A stretch of DNA of 64,000 bases from Acidobacteriota bacterium (GTDB lineage: Bacteria > Acidobacteriota > Blastocatellia > Chloracidobacteriales > JADJPF01): assembly GCA_016213785.1 (NCBI GenBank), contig JACQZQ010000064.1:1-64000 (forward strand), read 5' to 3'. Shown piece by piece: positions 7,668-17,048 of this stretch. The position numbers were made by a program, and so were the translations under genes. Position 1 is the stretch's first letter; each line of letters begins with the position of its first letter. A model generated the notes under the pieces. It was given only the letters and a program-made list of their open reading frames with translations, was not told the origin of the DNA and made no database searches.

Positions 7668-9482
7668 ATGAGTGATAAAATTACAATGTCAAATGCATGG
7701 CGAGAAGCAAAAGATTTACTTTGGCTCCATCGTAAACGTCTTCTATTAGGCTTTTTTTTAATGCTTATTAATAGGCTTGTTGGCCTTGTTTTACCTGCAT
7801 CATCAAAGTTTCTAATTGATGAAGTTCTTATCAAAAATCAAGTCCATATGCTTAATTGGATCGCTTTATTTGCTGCTATTGCAACAATAATTCAAGCTAT
7901 TACTTCTTTTGCACTCTCACAAATTCTTGGAGTTGCTGCCCAAAGAGCAATTACAGATATGCGTAAACAAGTTCAACAGCATGTTGCACAACTTCCAGTT
8001 AATTTTTTTGATAGTACCCAAACAGGAAAATTAGTTTCTAGAATCATGAGTGATGCAGATGGAATAAGAAACCTTGTAGGTACAGGGCTTGTTCAACTTG
8101 TAGGAAGTATTTTAACTGCTTGCTTAGCTGTAGGTATACTTTTTTACTTAAACTGGAAGCTCACTACTTTAACTATTTTAGCTTTAGCTTGTTTTGGTAG
8201 CGCTCTTGCCTATGCATTTAGCAAACTCCGTCCATTGTTTAAAGAACGTGGAGAAATTAATGCACAACTTACAGGCCGTTTAAGTGAATCACTAGGCGGA
8301 ATCCGTATTATTAAAGCCTATACAGCAGAAAAAAGAGAAGCATTAACTTTTGCTAAAGGCGCACATAAACTATTTCGCAATGTTGCTAAATCAATGACTG
8401 GAGTATCCGCTACAACATCTTTTTCATCAATTATAGTTGGGGTTATTGGGGTCATTATGGTTATTGTAGGCGGAAACTCTGTATTAAGTGGTTCTATGAC
8501 CTTAGGTGATTTTTTTATGTACATTTTTTTTACAGGTTTGATGGCAATGCCTGTTATTGAAATTGCAGCTATTGGAACTCAAATAACAGAAGGATTTGCT
8601 GGGCTTGATAGAATTAGGGACATCTTAAATCAACCAACCGAAAAAGACCAAGATGCCAGTCGCCAAAAAGTAACAAATGTTTTAGGAGATGTTGAATTTA
8701 AAAATGTTAACTTTGCTTATGAAGAAGGTATCCCTATATTAAAAAATATTTCTTTTAAGTCTCACCAAGGCTCAACTACTGCATTAGTCGGCTCAAGCGG
8801 TGCAGGAAAAAGTACTCTTATCAGTTTGATTATGAATTTTAATCAACCACAGTCTGGAAGCCTTACTATTGATGGTAAAGAGTTATCTAGTTTAAGAATG
8901 AAAGACTATAGACAATATCTAGGAGTTGTGCTACAAGATAATTTTTTATTTGATGGGACAGTTGCAGAAAATATCTCTTTCTCTAAACCAAATGCAAAAC
9001 GCGAAGAAATAGAGGCTGTTAGCAACATAGCCCATTGTGCAGAGTTTATTGATAGTTTTGAGAAAAAATATGACACAATTGTAGGCGAACGAGGTGTTAA
9101 ACTATCTGGTGGTCAACGGCAACGAATCGCTATTGCAAGAGCTATTCTAGCTAACCCAAGAATTCTAATTTTAGACGAAGCAACTTCTAGTTTAGATAGC
9201 GAAAGTGAAGCCTTAATCCAATCTGCATTAGGCTCTCTTCGGCAAGGGCGAACAACTTTTGTTATTGCTCATAGGCTTTCAACCATTGTTAGCGCTGACC
9301 AAATTTTAGTTTTAGAAAATGGTGAAATTGTTGAACGAGGTACTCATCAAGAACTTCTTGAACTTAAAGGGCGATATAAACAACTTTATGATAAACAATA
9401 TCAACTAGAAGTTAATCGTTTTACTAATCCTGGCGAAGAATCTAGTTTAGAGATGCCAAGACAATATTCTATCGCTCGTTGA
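7668..9482 (+). CDS. MsbA-like ABC exporter (fused permease and ATPase)
   Basis: A 604-residue half-transporter. Residues 1-320 hold six membrane segments of the type I exporter fold (FFLMLINRLVGLVLPA ... VIGVIMVIVGG). The ATPase follows, with Walker A GSSGAGKST at 375-383, signature LSGGQ at 479-483, Walker B ILILDEATS from 499 and the H-loop AHRLS. It would work as a homodimer moving lipids, peptides or drugs; the substrate cannot be read from sequence. ATG 7668 follows a GAGG-like site. It is the first resident gene after the mobile-element block and is separated from the next gene by about 150 bases. Confidence 0.92.
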   Translation: MSDKITMSNAWREAKDLLWLHRKRLLLGFFLMLINRLVGLVLPASSKFLIDEVLIKNQVHMLNWIALFAAIATIIQAITSFALSQILGVAAQRAITDMRKQVQQHVAQLPVNFFDSTQTGKLVSRIMSDADGIRNLVGTGLVQLVGSILTACLAVGILFYLNWKLTTLTILALACFGSALAYAFSKLRPLFKERGEINAQLTGRLSESLGGIRIIKAYTAEKREALTFAKGAHKLFRNVAKSMTGVSATTSFSSIIVGVIGVIMVIVGGNSVLSGSMTLGDFFMYIFFTGLMAMPVIEIAAIGTQITEGFAGLDRIRDILNQPTEKDQDASRQKVTNVLGDVEFKNVNFAYEEGIPILKNISFKSHQGSTTALVGSSGAGKSTLISLIMNFNQPQSGSLTIDGKELSSLRMKDYRQYLGVVLQDNFLFDGTVAENISFSKPNAKREEIEAVSNIAHCAEFIDSFEKKYDTIVGERGVKLSGGQRQRIAIARAILANPRILILDEATSSLDSESEALIQSALGSLRQGRTTFVIAHRLSTIVSADQILVLENGEIVERGTHQELLELKGRYKQLYDKQYQLEVNRFTNPGEESSLEMPRQYSIAR

Positions 9483-9636
9483 AAAGAGAAAGTAAATATC
9501 TTAGTTAGTAGCTTTCTTTGGTAGAATATTTAGCATCCACATTTTCTTCTTAGGATAGTTAATAAAATATAGCGCAAAACTTAAGAGTGTAGTAAATTCT
9601 TTTTAATTATTGATTTTCGTTTTAAGTGGGTTAATT

Positions 9637-10176
9637 ATGGCAGATAAGAGTTCTAAATCACCTTTAGCGAGCTATAAAAGACTCTCTTCATCAATAATTA
9701 GCTTTATTCTTTCAAAACAAAAACCTAAAGCTTCAATGCCAGATAACCACATTTTTTATAGCCAATTAATAGAGCATTTAACAAACCTTATTAAAAATAC
9801 CCTTTTCTTTCTTTTAGAAATAATAATCTTTTTAATAGTGTTAGTTGATGGTTTATTAGGATTAGCAACTATTATTTATATAATTAATAGCAACTATGTC
9901 TTTGCCTTTCTTTGTTGGTTGGGAATAAGTTTTTTATGTTTTCAGTTTATTCAAGTACTAGAACAACGTAAACTTGAGAGTAAATTTACTCTTGTGGATA
10001 TAATTAAAATATTATTTTCTATCCTTTTAGGCGCTATAACAGGGATAATTGTTTGGCCTGCCTTTGACAAAGATTTTGGATATTTGGTGGGCATAGCTTT
10101 TGGAGCATTATTTGGCATTACACTAAAATTAGTTATAGATATTATTTCGCTAGAGTTAAGGCAAAAAAAACCATGA
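9637..10176 (+). CDS. small integral membrane protein (179 aa)
   Basis: I do not recognise a family. The N-terminus is polar (ADKSSKSPLASYKRL), then come four hydrophobic segments (roughly residues 48-70, 80-95, 118-135 and 140-168), the last pair glycine-rich (GAITGIIVWP, GIAFGALFGITL). I chose ATG 9637 over the upstream TTG because MADKSSK looks like a normal N-terminus. Its end overlaps the start of the peptidase gene by 4 bases (ATGA), so the two are probably co-translated and may act at the membrane together. Confidence 0.65.
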   Translation: MADKSSKSPLASYKRLSSSIISFILSKQKPKASMPDNHIFYSQLIEHLTNLIKNTLFFLLEIIIFLIVLVDGLLGLATIIYIINSNYVFAFLCWLGISFLCFQFIQVLEQRKLESKFTLVDIIKILFSILLGAITGIIVWPAFDKDFGYLVGIAFGALFGITLKLVIDIISLELRQKKP

Positions 10177-11600
10177 AGAGAGTAATTTTTACTATACTTA
10201 TACTTACTACTATAGCTTTATTTCAAACTTCCAACCATTCTTCCGCTTTAGTTACAGCCACTTTATGGCATTATGAAGTAACTGCGACAGAAGGTGGTAA
10301 AGAATTATTTGTTGAAGTAACTCTTCCACCAAAAATTCATCCAGAACTAAGCGTTTACTCTAGTGCAGAGCCTTATCTAAAAGGTGCAGAAATACTTTCA
10401 GAAAAAGGCTGGCAACCACTTAGACAACAAGGGCTTTCATGGTTTTTACCAGCAAGTGCTAAGATTCGTGGTTGTCGCATTCGCTATCACTACCAATTAG
10501 CTCAAGCTGCTCAAGCCATTAGCAATATAGAAATTGCTCGACAAGCTGGAGATTTAATTTATGCCCCACCTTCAACTTGGTTACTTTTTCCTATATATAA
10601 AGGCACCCCTCAAAAAGTTACATTTCATGTAAAAACACCTCCTGGAACAACTTTTGTATCTGGTGTTTTTCCTCTTAGCTCAAGCCAGTCTGATACTTAT
10701 GAAATCAACTCATCATCACTTTATGAGCTTTCTTATTCTGCTTTTGGGAAAATGCGATTACATACTATCAATCTTCAAGGAGGTAAAATAGATTTAGCTA
10801 TTGCTCAAAGTAATTACACAATCTCTGATGACCAAATAATAAAATGGGTGACAAAAGCAGGAAAATCTATTGCTACTTACTATGATGGTTTTCCTATTCA
10901 TCGAGTTTTAGTTTTAGTACGTGTTACTGGAGGAAGACGCATAGGCTATGGCTCTGCCTTAGGTAATTCTGGTGCCGCTGTATCAATTAGTGTAGGTGTT
11001 AATGCTCGACAAAGTGATTTTGATGATGATTGGGTACTAACCCATGAACTAGCCCATATTGCTTTTCCTTCTGTACCAAGAGGCAAACATGCTTGGCTAG
11101 AAGAAGGAATGGCAACCTATATTGAGCCTATTTCTAGAATGAGAACAGGGGAGCTTTCACCAGAAAAAGTTTGGGGGGATATGCTAGATCAAATGCCTCA
11201 AGGACAACCTGAATATGGTGATAAAGGGCTTGACTATACACCCTCTTGGGGACGTACTTATTGGGGTGGAGCACTTTTTTGTTTAGTAGCAGATGTAGAA
11301 ATTCGCCAAAAAACTAAAAACCGTTATGGCCTAGAACATGCCTTTCGTGGCATAGTTGCCGCTGGTGGGACAATGAATAATGACTGGGATGTAATACGTA
11401 CACTAAGTGAAGGAGATAAAACCATAGGTGTATCAGTTCTTATTCCTCTCTACAATAAGATGAAAGCTACTCCTGTAGAAATAGATTTAGATGGCTTATG
11501 GAAACGCTTAGGTGTAGAACAACGAGGAAATAGAATTGTTTTTAATGATAATGCATCTCAAGCCGAGATACGACGTGCGATCACTTACGGAGATAAATAA
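10173..11600 (+). CDS. secreted gluzincin-type metallopeptidase (peptidase MA-like)
   Basis: An N-terminal hydrophobic segment (VIFTILILTTIALFQ) ends near residue 27 and acts as a signal peptide or anchor. The zinc motif HELAH is at 291-295. The third ligand is most likely the glutamate of WLEEGMATY at about 311. A spacing of 14-15 residues is shorter than in M1 aminopeptidases and fits the peptidase MA-like group. The 260 residues before it are beta-rich and of unknown role. The substrate is unknown; location should be periplasm or cell surface. It is coupled to the small membrane protein upstream. Confidence 0.8.
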   Translation: MKRVIFTILILTTIALFQTSNHSSALVTATLWHYEVTATEGGKELFVEVTLPPKIHPELSVYSSAEPYLKGAEILSEKGWQPLRQQGLSWFLPASAKIRGCRIRYHYQLAQAAQAISNIEIARQAGDLIYAPPSTWLLFPIYKGTPQKVTFHVKTPPGTTFVSGVFPLSSSQSDTYEINSSSLYELSYSAFGKMRLHTINLQGGKIDLAIAQSNYTISDDQIIKWVTKAGKSIATYYDGFPIHRVLVLVRVTGGRRIGYGSALGNSGAAVSISVGVNARQSDFDDDWVLTHELAHIAFPSVPRGKHAWLEEGMATYIEPISRMRTGELSPEKVWGDMLDQMPQGQPEYGDKGLDYTPSWGRTYWGGALFCLVADVEIRQKTKNRYGLEHAFRGIVAAGGTMNNDWDVIRTLSEGDKTIGVSVLIPLYNKMKATPVEIDLDGLWKRLGVEQRGNRIVFNDNASQAEIRRAITYGDK

Positions 11601-11724
11601 TAATTATTGACAACAAATATCAATATTTATCCAGAATTTTTATAGAAACTTTAATAACTTTTTTTAAGACTATTATAAAAAAGTTTATAATAGTAATTTA
11701 CATAAAATAAAAGAGTTACAATAG

Positions 11725-11807
11725 ATATGCCCTAAAAAATAATGCTTTAATTAATATGGTTAACTTTTTTCAAAAAGCTTAGTATTCAAACCGTTTTTAG
11801 GACATAT
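11725..11807. repeat. 14-bp inverted repeat between convergent genes
   Basis: ATATGCCCTAAAAA (11725-11738) is repeated inverted as TTTTTAGGACATAT (11794-11807) with one mismatch, 55 bases apart. It sits between the plus-strand peptidase and the minus-strand integrase, so it may be a weak bidirectional terminator or the ends of a small defective element. Confidence 0.4.
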
Positions 11808-11838
11808 TTCTATTTTATCTTAAGTGTTATTTTGGACT

Positions 11839-12798
11839 TTATCTATCCAAAGGACTCCAAACCCCATGCCCTCCAAGATTAACAACATGAGTATAAATCA
11901 TAGTGGTGCTTACGTCATTGTGCCCTAATAGCTGTTGAATAGTCCTAATATCATAACCATCTGCTAATAAGTGGGTTGCAAAACTATGTCTAAAGGTATG
12001 ACAACTTCCATTCTTTGCAATGCCTGCTTGTTTTATCGCTTCTTTTACATTTTGCTGTAATACTTTTTCACAGATATGATGTCTACGCTTTTTACCAGAA
12101 CGAGAATCTACTGACAATCTTACTGAAGGAAACACATATTGCCATCCCCATTCCTTGTTTGCATTAGGGTATTTACGTTCTAATGCATAAGGCAAATAAA
12201 CTTCACCAAATCCTGCTGCTAAGTCTTCTTCATGGAGTAATTTAACTTTGACCAAATGATGTTCTAATGCTTTTCTGAGTTTTTCTGGAAGAACTGTAAC
12301 ACGGTCTTTTTCTCCCTTTCCTTCTCTAACTACAATAATATTAGAGCCAAAATCTAAATCCTTAACTCGTAGTCTTACACACTCCATTAGCCTTAGTCCT
12401 GAACCATAGAGTAAACTCGCCATCAAAGAAGTAGTAGGTTTCATATTTGATAAAATTTTACTTACTTCCTGACGAGTAAATACTATAGGAACTTTTGCTT
12501 CTTTTTTAGCTCTTTCTATATTATCGATATGAGCAATTTCTTTATTTAATACTTCCCGGTAAAGAAAAAGAATTGATTGAAGCGCAAGATTTTGCGTGGC
12601 ACGAGCAACATTTAATTGTGTTGCTAAATAAGAAAGAAATTCTCTAATTTCTTCTTGTCCCATTTCCAGGGGATGGCGTTTTTTATGAAAGATAATAAAT
12701 CGTTTAATCCAGTGAATATAAGTCTCCTCAGTTCTATTACTAAAATGCTTAAGTTTCATTACTTCTTTTATTTGGTCTAGTAATTTTGGTTTTGACAT
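11839..12798 (-). CDS. intI: integron integrase IntI
   Basis: A 319-residue tyrosine recombinase. Catalytic residues are all present: R136 (YGSGLRLME), H267 and R270 ([14 protein letters not shown]), H293 (LLGHNDVS) and nucleophile Y302 (MIYTHV). Residues about 196-224 ([20 protein letters not shown], then GWQYVFPS) are the extra segment that separates integron integrases from XerC/D and is needed for binding folded attC. The C-terminus [10 protein letters not shown] is also IntI-like. It recombines attC cassettes with attI. The gene is on the same strand as the cassette genes, upstream of them, the reverse of the class 1 layout. No inactivating change is visible. Confidence 0.95.
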   Translation of the reverse strand: MSKPKLLDQIKEVMKLKHFSNRTEETYIHWIKRFIIFHKKRHPLEMGQEEIREFLSYLATQLNVARATQNLALQSILFLYREVLNKEIAHIDNIERAKKEAKVPIVFTRQEVSKILSNMKPTTSLMASLLYGSGLRLMECVRLRVKDLDFGSNIIVVREGKGEKDRVTVLPEKLRKALEHHLVKVKLLHEEDLAAGFGEVYLPYALERKYPNANKEWGWQYVFPSVRLSVDSRSGKKRRHHICEKVLQQNVKEAIKQAGIAKNGSCHTFRHSFATHLLADGYDIRTIQQLLGHNDVSTTMIYTHVVNLGGHGVWSPLDR

Positions 12799-13373
12799 TT
12801 ATACCTACCTGCTAAATAATATATTTCTCTGTACAAGAAAGAAACAATGAAGGTTTTTGATTGCCCTACATAAAAACTAAGCTTTACTTATGTAATTAAA
12901 TCTTTTACCTTCAATATATTGACAATTTTCAGAATTTTGACTAGCACAGGAAATAAGGTTTGTTTTGACAAAATTGTTGATTATTTGTTTAACTAGTGAG
13001 CAATAATTTGTTGATTACATATTTTTAGTAAACGTAATTAATATTTAAAAGGCGGCAACATTTTTATTAGACGCATTATGAAAGAACGCCTCTAAAAGTG
13101 TTACGATGGATGTAGCAAAACACTCAAAGTACCATCAAGGGATTGTATAAAAGAGTCGCGTTATAAAAGAGTTGACACTTGGTTTGTACATCTATTTAAC
13201 CAAAAGTTGCAACTACATTACCAACTTTACTGAAACACAACCAAATTATTAAATGTTTTTGATAGAACATAAAAAGTAGTAGAAAATTTTGGCAACCTTA
13301 TAATCATATTTTGCACTAAGGATCTTAAATCACTCCCTCAATCTAACAAATCACTTCTTTTCTGCGAGGTTTT
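12799..13373. other. intergenic region upstream of intI and the VWFA gene
   Basis: About 575 AT-rich bases between two divergent genes with no open frame of note. The promoters of intI (minus) and the VWFA gene (plus) must be here. No attC site or clear attI could be found. A ribosome site, GAGG, lies before the ATG at 13374. Confidence 0.5.
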
Positions 13374-15200
13374 ATGCCTAAAAGTTTAAAGCTATTTAAC
13401 TTTTTGACCATTAACATTACGCTATTATCATTTTTTTTGTTGTTTTTATTCCCAGCACAAGCCTTAGGGCAATCTGGCAGAGTAAAACAAGAAAATAGAG
13501 CTAACGATCGCGTGTCAATGCTCTCATTTAATGTAAAAAGCTTAATACGCATTGAAAACCCTTTTGGCAATATAAGTATCAATGTTAGTCAAAATAATAA
13601 CATTCAAGTCCAAGCTATTCAGCGAAATAGCCCCAACAGTGCTAGCAAAGAAAATTTAGTGATTGAAGAAAATAGCGATCAAGTTTATTTAAAAGTTCTA
13701 CCTCTGGCAAATTCTCCTATAGACTTAAAAATACTAACTCCATCAGGTATAAATCTGCGTTTGCTAAGTGAAAAAGGTAATATTGATATAACTTTTGCCT
13801 CTGGAAGTTTAGTGGCAACTAGCAAAACAGGAAATATTAATTTAAGCATTAGTAATAATGTTGATGCTGATTTGTCCCTTTCATCAACTTTTGGAGCAAT
13901 AAAAATATCTAGTGTTCTTAAAACCTCAAATAGTGCCAAAACAGATGAAAGATTAAAATCTTTTTATAAACAACTTGGAAAAGGAGGGGCAATAGTTACA
14001 GTCTATACTGAGCAGGGAAACATTAATCTAGAAACTAATAATATTGCTCAAACTCCAGATATTACTTTTAATAGAATTACTGACAGTAATTTATCTGGAG
14101 ACAAAACTTCTACAACAGGTAAATCTAGCAATGATGATAGGTCTGAACCTATACTAAATAATGCCCCTGAGAAAATAGCAAAAAAACCTATACTACGTAA
14201 AAATGATAATAGTGAAAATAATGCATCTGATGGAGCAGATGAAAACTCAAGCGCTAAGACAAACCCAATAGCTAAGACAAATGGGATAAATAGCCCTAAC
14301 AACTCAGGTTCTAGTGAAGAAGATGGTGTAATTAAAATAGAGTCTCAGTTAGTTACATTAAATGCTAGTGCATTAACATCTTCTGGGCAGCCAGTAATAA
14401 ACTTAAATCAGTCAGATTTTCTACTTTATGAAGACGGAGTATCACAAGAAATAGTTCATTTTCAGTCAGTTAATACACCTTTTAATTTAGTCTTGCTAAT
14501 TGATTTAAGTGGAAGTGTAAGAGAAAAACTTAAGCTAATTCAGCGTAGTGCTTGGTCTTTTATTCAAGCTACACGACCTGAGGATAAAGTGGCAATTATT
14601 ACATTTAGCGGCTCTACTCAATTAATTTGCCCTTTAACTAATGACCGACAATTACTTAAAAGAAAACTTGAAGATATAAGAGAGGCTGAAGGAGGAACAA
14701 ACTTTTATGATGCATTAGTTGGCTCAATAAATTGGGTGTTAAGACAGGCAAAAAATCAACGCAACGCAATAGTAATAATGTCTGATGGTGTAGATAATAG
14801 TTTGCCTGGAGTGCCTGGCAAAGGCTCAAAAACAAGTTTTAATGAATTGCTAGATAGAATCCAAGAAGCTGACACAATTATTTTTCCTATATACCTTAAT
14901 ACTGAACGAGAAGTTATAGAAGAACTAGGATTATTTATCCCTCAAGCTTATGCTATTTCACGCCAACAATTACAAACGCTTGCTGACACTACTGGAGGAA
15001 GCATATTTTATGCTAATCAATTATCAGACCTTTCAGGTTGTTATGAAAGAGTTGCATCTGAGCTTCGGACTATTTATAGCCTTGGTTATTACCCAACTAA
15101 TGGAAACAATGATGGTGGATTTAGGAAAATTCGACTAAGAATAAAAAGAGATGATGTAAAAGTAAAAACTAGACGAGGCTATTATGCCAAAAACGCTTAA
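13374..15200 (+). CDS. secreted VWFA-domain protein of acidobacterial type
   Basis: A signal peptide (LLSFFLLFLFPAQALG) ends near residue 34. Residues about 45-240 form short beta repeats like DUF4097 adhesin domains (SEKGNIDITFASG, SKTGNINLSIS, TEQGNINLE). A low-complexity linker follows, rich in N, S and D. From about 320 comes the domain pair of VWFA-related acidobacterial proteins, with LNQSDFLLYEDGVSQEI then a VWA domain whose MIDAS motif is DLSGSVRE. FRKIRLRIKRDD...RRGYYA closes the protein as in that family. It is exported and probably binds other proteins through a metal ion; the ligand is unknown. A strong hairpin follows at 15246. Confidence 0.88.
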   Translation: MPKSLKLFNFLTINITLLSFFLLFLFPAQALGQSGRVKQENRANDRVSMLSFNVKSLIRIENPFGNISINVSQNNNIQVQAIQRNSPNSASKENLVIEENSDQVYLKVLPLANSPIDLKILTPSGINLRLLSEKGNIDITFASGSLVATSKTGNINLSISNNVDADLSLSSTFGAIKISSVLKTSNSAKTDERLKSFYKQLGKGGAIVTVYTEQGNINLETNNIAQTPDITFNRITDSNLSGDKTSTTGKSSNDDRSEPILNNAPEKIAKKPILRKNDNSENNASDGADENSSAKTNPIAKTNGINSPNNSGSSEEDGVIKIESQLVTLNASALTSSGQPVINLNQSDFLLYEDGVSQEIVHFQSVNTPFNLVLLIDLSGSVREKLKLIQRSAWSFIQATRPEDKVAIITFSGSTQLICPLTNDRQLLKRKLEDIREAEGGTNFYDALVGSINWVLRQAKNQRNAIVIMSDGVDNSLPGVPGKGSKTSFNELLDRIQEADTIIFPIYLNTEREVIEELGLFIPQAYAISRQQLQTLADTTGGSIFYANQLSDLSGCYERVASELRTIYSLGYYPTNGNNDGGFRKIRLRIKRDDVKVKTRRGYYAKNA

Positions 15201-15523
15201 GTTTAGGTCTGCTTTATAGCTTTAGAAAAATAAGACGCTCAAAAATAAATAGCCATTTATCTAGGCGCTTAGATAAATGGCTATTTACTTTAGTTACCAT
15301 GTTTTTAGCCGTCCTTTATTTTCAACAAATAAGAGGCTCTTATTCTAAACATATAAGTGCTTTATTACTGGAACAATACTTGCGCTAGCAAAAAATTAAA
15401 GAACAAAAAAATTAAACAATTAAGAAAACAATTAAGAAAATTTAGATTTTCTATATCTTAATTTTCATATTTTATAAGGAGAAAATATTGTTATAGCTAA
15501 ACAACAATGTTTATCAGACTGTT
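15201..15523. other. intergenic region with terminator and repair of AT-rich spacer
   Basis: Besides the hairpin at 15246-15287 this 320-base gap shows nothing but AT-rich sequence. A promoter for the following two-gene operon is expected in the last 150 bases, and a TAAGGAG motif lies at 15475-15481. Confidence 0.45.
15246..15287. terminator. 18-bp perfect hairpin, likely bidirectional terminator
   Basis: TAAATAGCCATTTATCTA pairs perfectly with its inverse around a GGCGCT loop. It lies about 45 bases after the VWFA stop and is the obvious transcription end for that gene. Confidence 0.75.
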
Positions 15524-16144
15524 ATGGGTACATTTGAATCACACATTACTATCCAACTTAATAATCAAACGGCTTTAAGTCTTTTTAGATCAGTATGTGA
15601 AGAGCTAAAGGTTAAATGTTCGCTAATAGAGTTACCTAATGGAATAAATAGGTTTCAGCCTATGACAAGTCTATATCATCAAGGTAGTTTTGAAAGTGTG
15701 CTTAAAGAAGTAAACGGTCTGGCACAAAGTCTTACTCAAGAAGGGTTTAAGGTAATTCGGGTTAAGATCGAAGCCTTAATTAATAATCTAAATGTTCCTA
15801 TTACTGATGAGCAAGCTAAAAAATTTCCTAATAATTATTTTGAGTTTCATTTACTAGTAACTTTATCTAGCGAAAAAGATAAAGAAAGGCTTAAAAATTT
15901 ATGTACTCAAAATAATGCTCATCTTTCGCAAAATGCTTTTAAGAAAACGCTTTACGGCTTAAATCAACATTTTGTTACTATGCGACTATATAATATTGGT
16001 AAAACTAATGCTAAAGCTGAGTTTTCGAAACTCATAGAAATGCTTAAAAAAGAAAACTTTAGCCTAAGTAATAAATTGCAAGAATATATAGTTTATGACA
16101 GTAATATAAGTCTTGATCAAGGTTGGGTTGAGCCTGTTTGTTAA
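15524..16144 (+). CDS. protein with two-fold internal repeat, partner of AbiEii-like gene
   Basis: A 206-residue soluble protein I cannot assign. Its two halves align: FESHITIQL (4-12) with FEFHLLVTL (106-114), then FQPMTSLYHQG (44-54) with FVTMRLYNIG (150-159), and LAQSLTQEGFKVIRVKIEA (66-84) with LIEMLKKENFSLSNKLQEY (170-188). This indicates a duplicated domain of about 95 residues, possibly ferredoxin-like (beta-alpha-beta-beta-alpha-beta). It ends 9 bases before the nucleotidyltransferase gene, so both are one operon. I recall similar gene pairs elsewhere. It lacks the helix-turn-helix of known AbiEi antitoxins. Confidence 0.72.
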   Translation: MGTFESHITIQLNNQTALSLFRSVCEELKVKCSLIELPNGINRFQPMTSLYHQGSFESVLKEVNGLAQSLTQEGFKVIRVKIEALINNLNVPITDEQAKKFPNNYFEFHLLVTLSSEKDKERLKNLCTQNNAHLSQNAFKKTLYGLNQHFVTMRLYNIGKTNAKAEFSKLIEMLKKENFSLSNKLQEYIVYDSNISLDQGWVEPVC

Positions 16145-16153
16145 TAAAAATTT

Positions 16154-17005
16154 ATGAGCAACATAGAAAAGCTTAATCAAATTTCCATTTCCCTAAATCG
16201 TCCACTAGAGGAAATAACACGCCAATATTTGCTAGAAGCTATTTTACGGCGGTTAGTGGAAACTCCTTTAGTGGACTCTTTTGTTTTACGGGGCGGAATG
16301 CTTATGCGGATGTGGGTTTCTCCAAAAATTAGACCAGCAGACGATCTTGATTTCTTAGCGTTATTTCCTTATGACTTATCCGAAACTATTAGTAAAATTA
16401 GTTACATCATATCTCAAAAACCTACTCTAGTGGATGGAGTTGAATTTGACCTTAGTTCAGTAGAGGGTGAAGCAACTTGGGTAGAAACACCCTCTCCAGG
16501 TATTCGCGTTAAGATAAAAGTGGTTTTTGAAGATAAAGAATTTGCTAGCAAAATAGATGTAGGGTTTGGTGATCCATTAGTTCCACCAGCAATAAAAATA
16601 GATTACCCAATTTTTACAGGCGAGTTCTTAAATCTTCTGTCATGTTCTATAGAAACGGCTTTAGGCTGGAAATTACATGGGCTTGTAGAATTTGGAGAAA
16701 AACGATGGAGAGCAAAAGATCTTTATGATTTATACTTATTTATAAACCATATTGACATTAATAGCCGACATTTATCAGATGCTATTAATGTAGCTTTTTC
16801 CAGCCGCAATACTTCTTTATCAAAAGCCATTACAATGTTTGATTCTCCGACTTGGTGGACAAGAGAAAAGGCTCAAATTAGATGGCAACAGTTTCAAGAC
16901 ACAAGAAACATAGTCATTAACCCAACACTAATGGAAATAGCTGATTGTGTAAAAGAGGCTCTACTGCCTATAACTAAGTATCTTTATAAACAGGAATTAG
17001 AGTAA
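16154..17005 (+). CDS. AbiEii/DUF1814-type nucleotidyltransferase
   Basis: This 283-residue protein carries the family hallmarks of the nucleotidyltransferase fold: FVLRGGMLMRMW (GG at 47-48) then PADDLDFLAL with metal-binding D64 and D66. A later acidic strand is KIDVGF, and ALGWKLHGLVEFGEKRWRAKDLYDLYL is the typical C-terminal lysine/arginine motif. AbiEii proteins are toxins of type IV toxin-antitoxin phage-defence systems that modify tRNA or other RNA with nucleotides. Here the partner is the unrelated repeat protein upstream, so the pair may be a variant system or a housekeeping enzyme. Confidence 0.82.
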   Translation: MSNIEKLNQISISLNRPLEEITRQYLLEAILRRLVETPLVDSFVLRGGMLMRMWVSPKIRPADDLDFLALFPYDLSETISKISYIISQKPTLVDGVEFDLSSVEGEATWVETPSPGIRVKIKVVFEDKEFASKIDVGFGDPLVPPAIKIDYPIFTGEFLNLLSCSIETALGWKLHGLVEFGEKRWRAKDLYDLYLFINHIDINSRHLSDAINVAFSSRNTSLSKAITMFDSPTWWTREKAQIRWQQFQDTRNIVINPTLMEIADCVKEALLPITKYLYKQELE

Positions 17006-17018
17006 ATAGTAGAATAGA

Positions 17019-17048
17019 TTTGCTTGCTATAGCTTAAGTAGCAAATCT
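17019..17048. terminator. hairpin at the end of convergent genes
   Basis: GATTTGCT and AGCAAATC form an 8-bp stem between the nucleotidyltransferase (plus) and the MATE gene (minus). It overlaps the MATE stop codon. A shared terminator is likely but lacks a strong T run. Confidence 0.4.

Noticed and set aside
11839-12798. XerC/XerD-type recombinase
   Set aside because: The [13 protein letters not shown] insert and the GVWSPLD end are specific to integron integrases.
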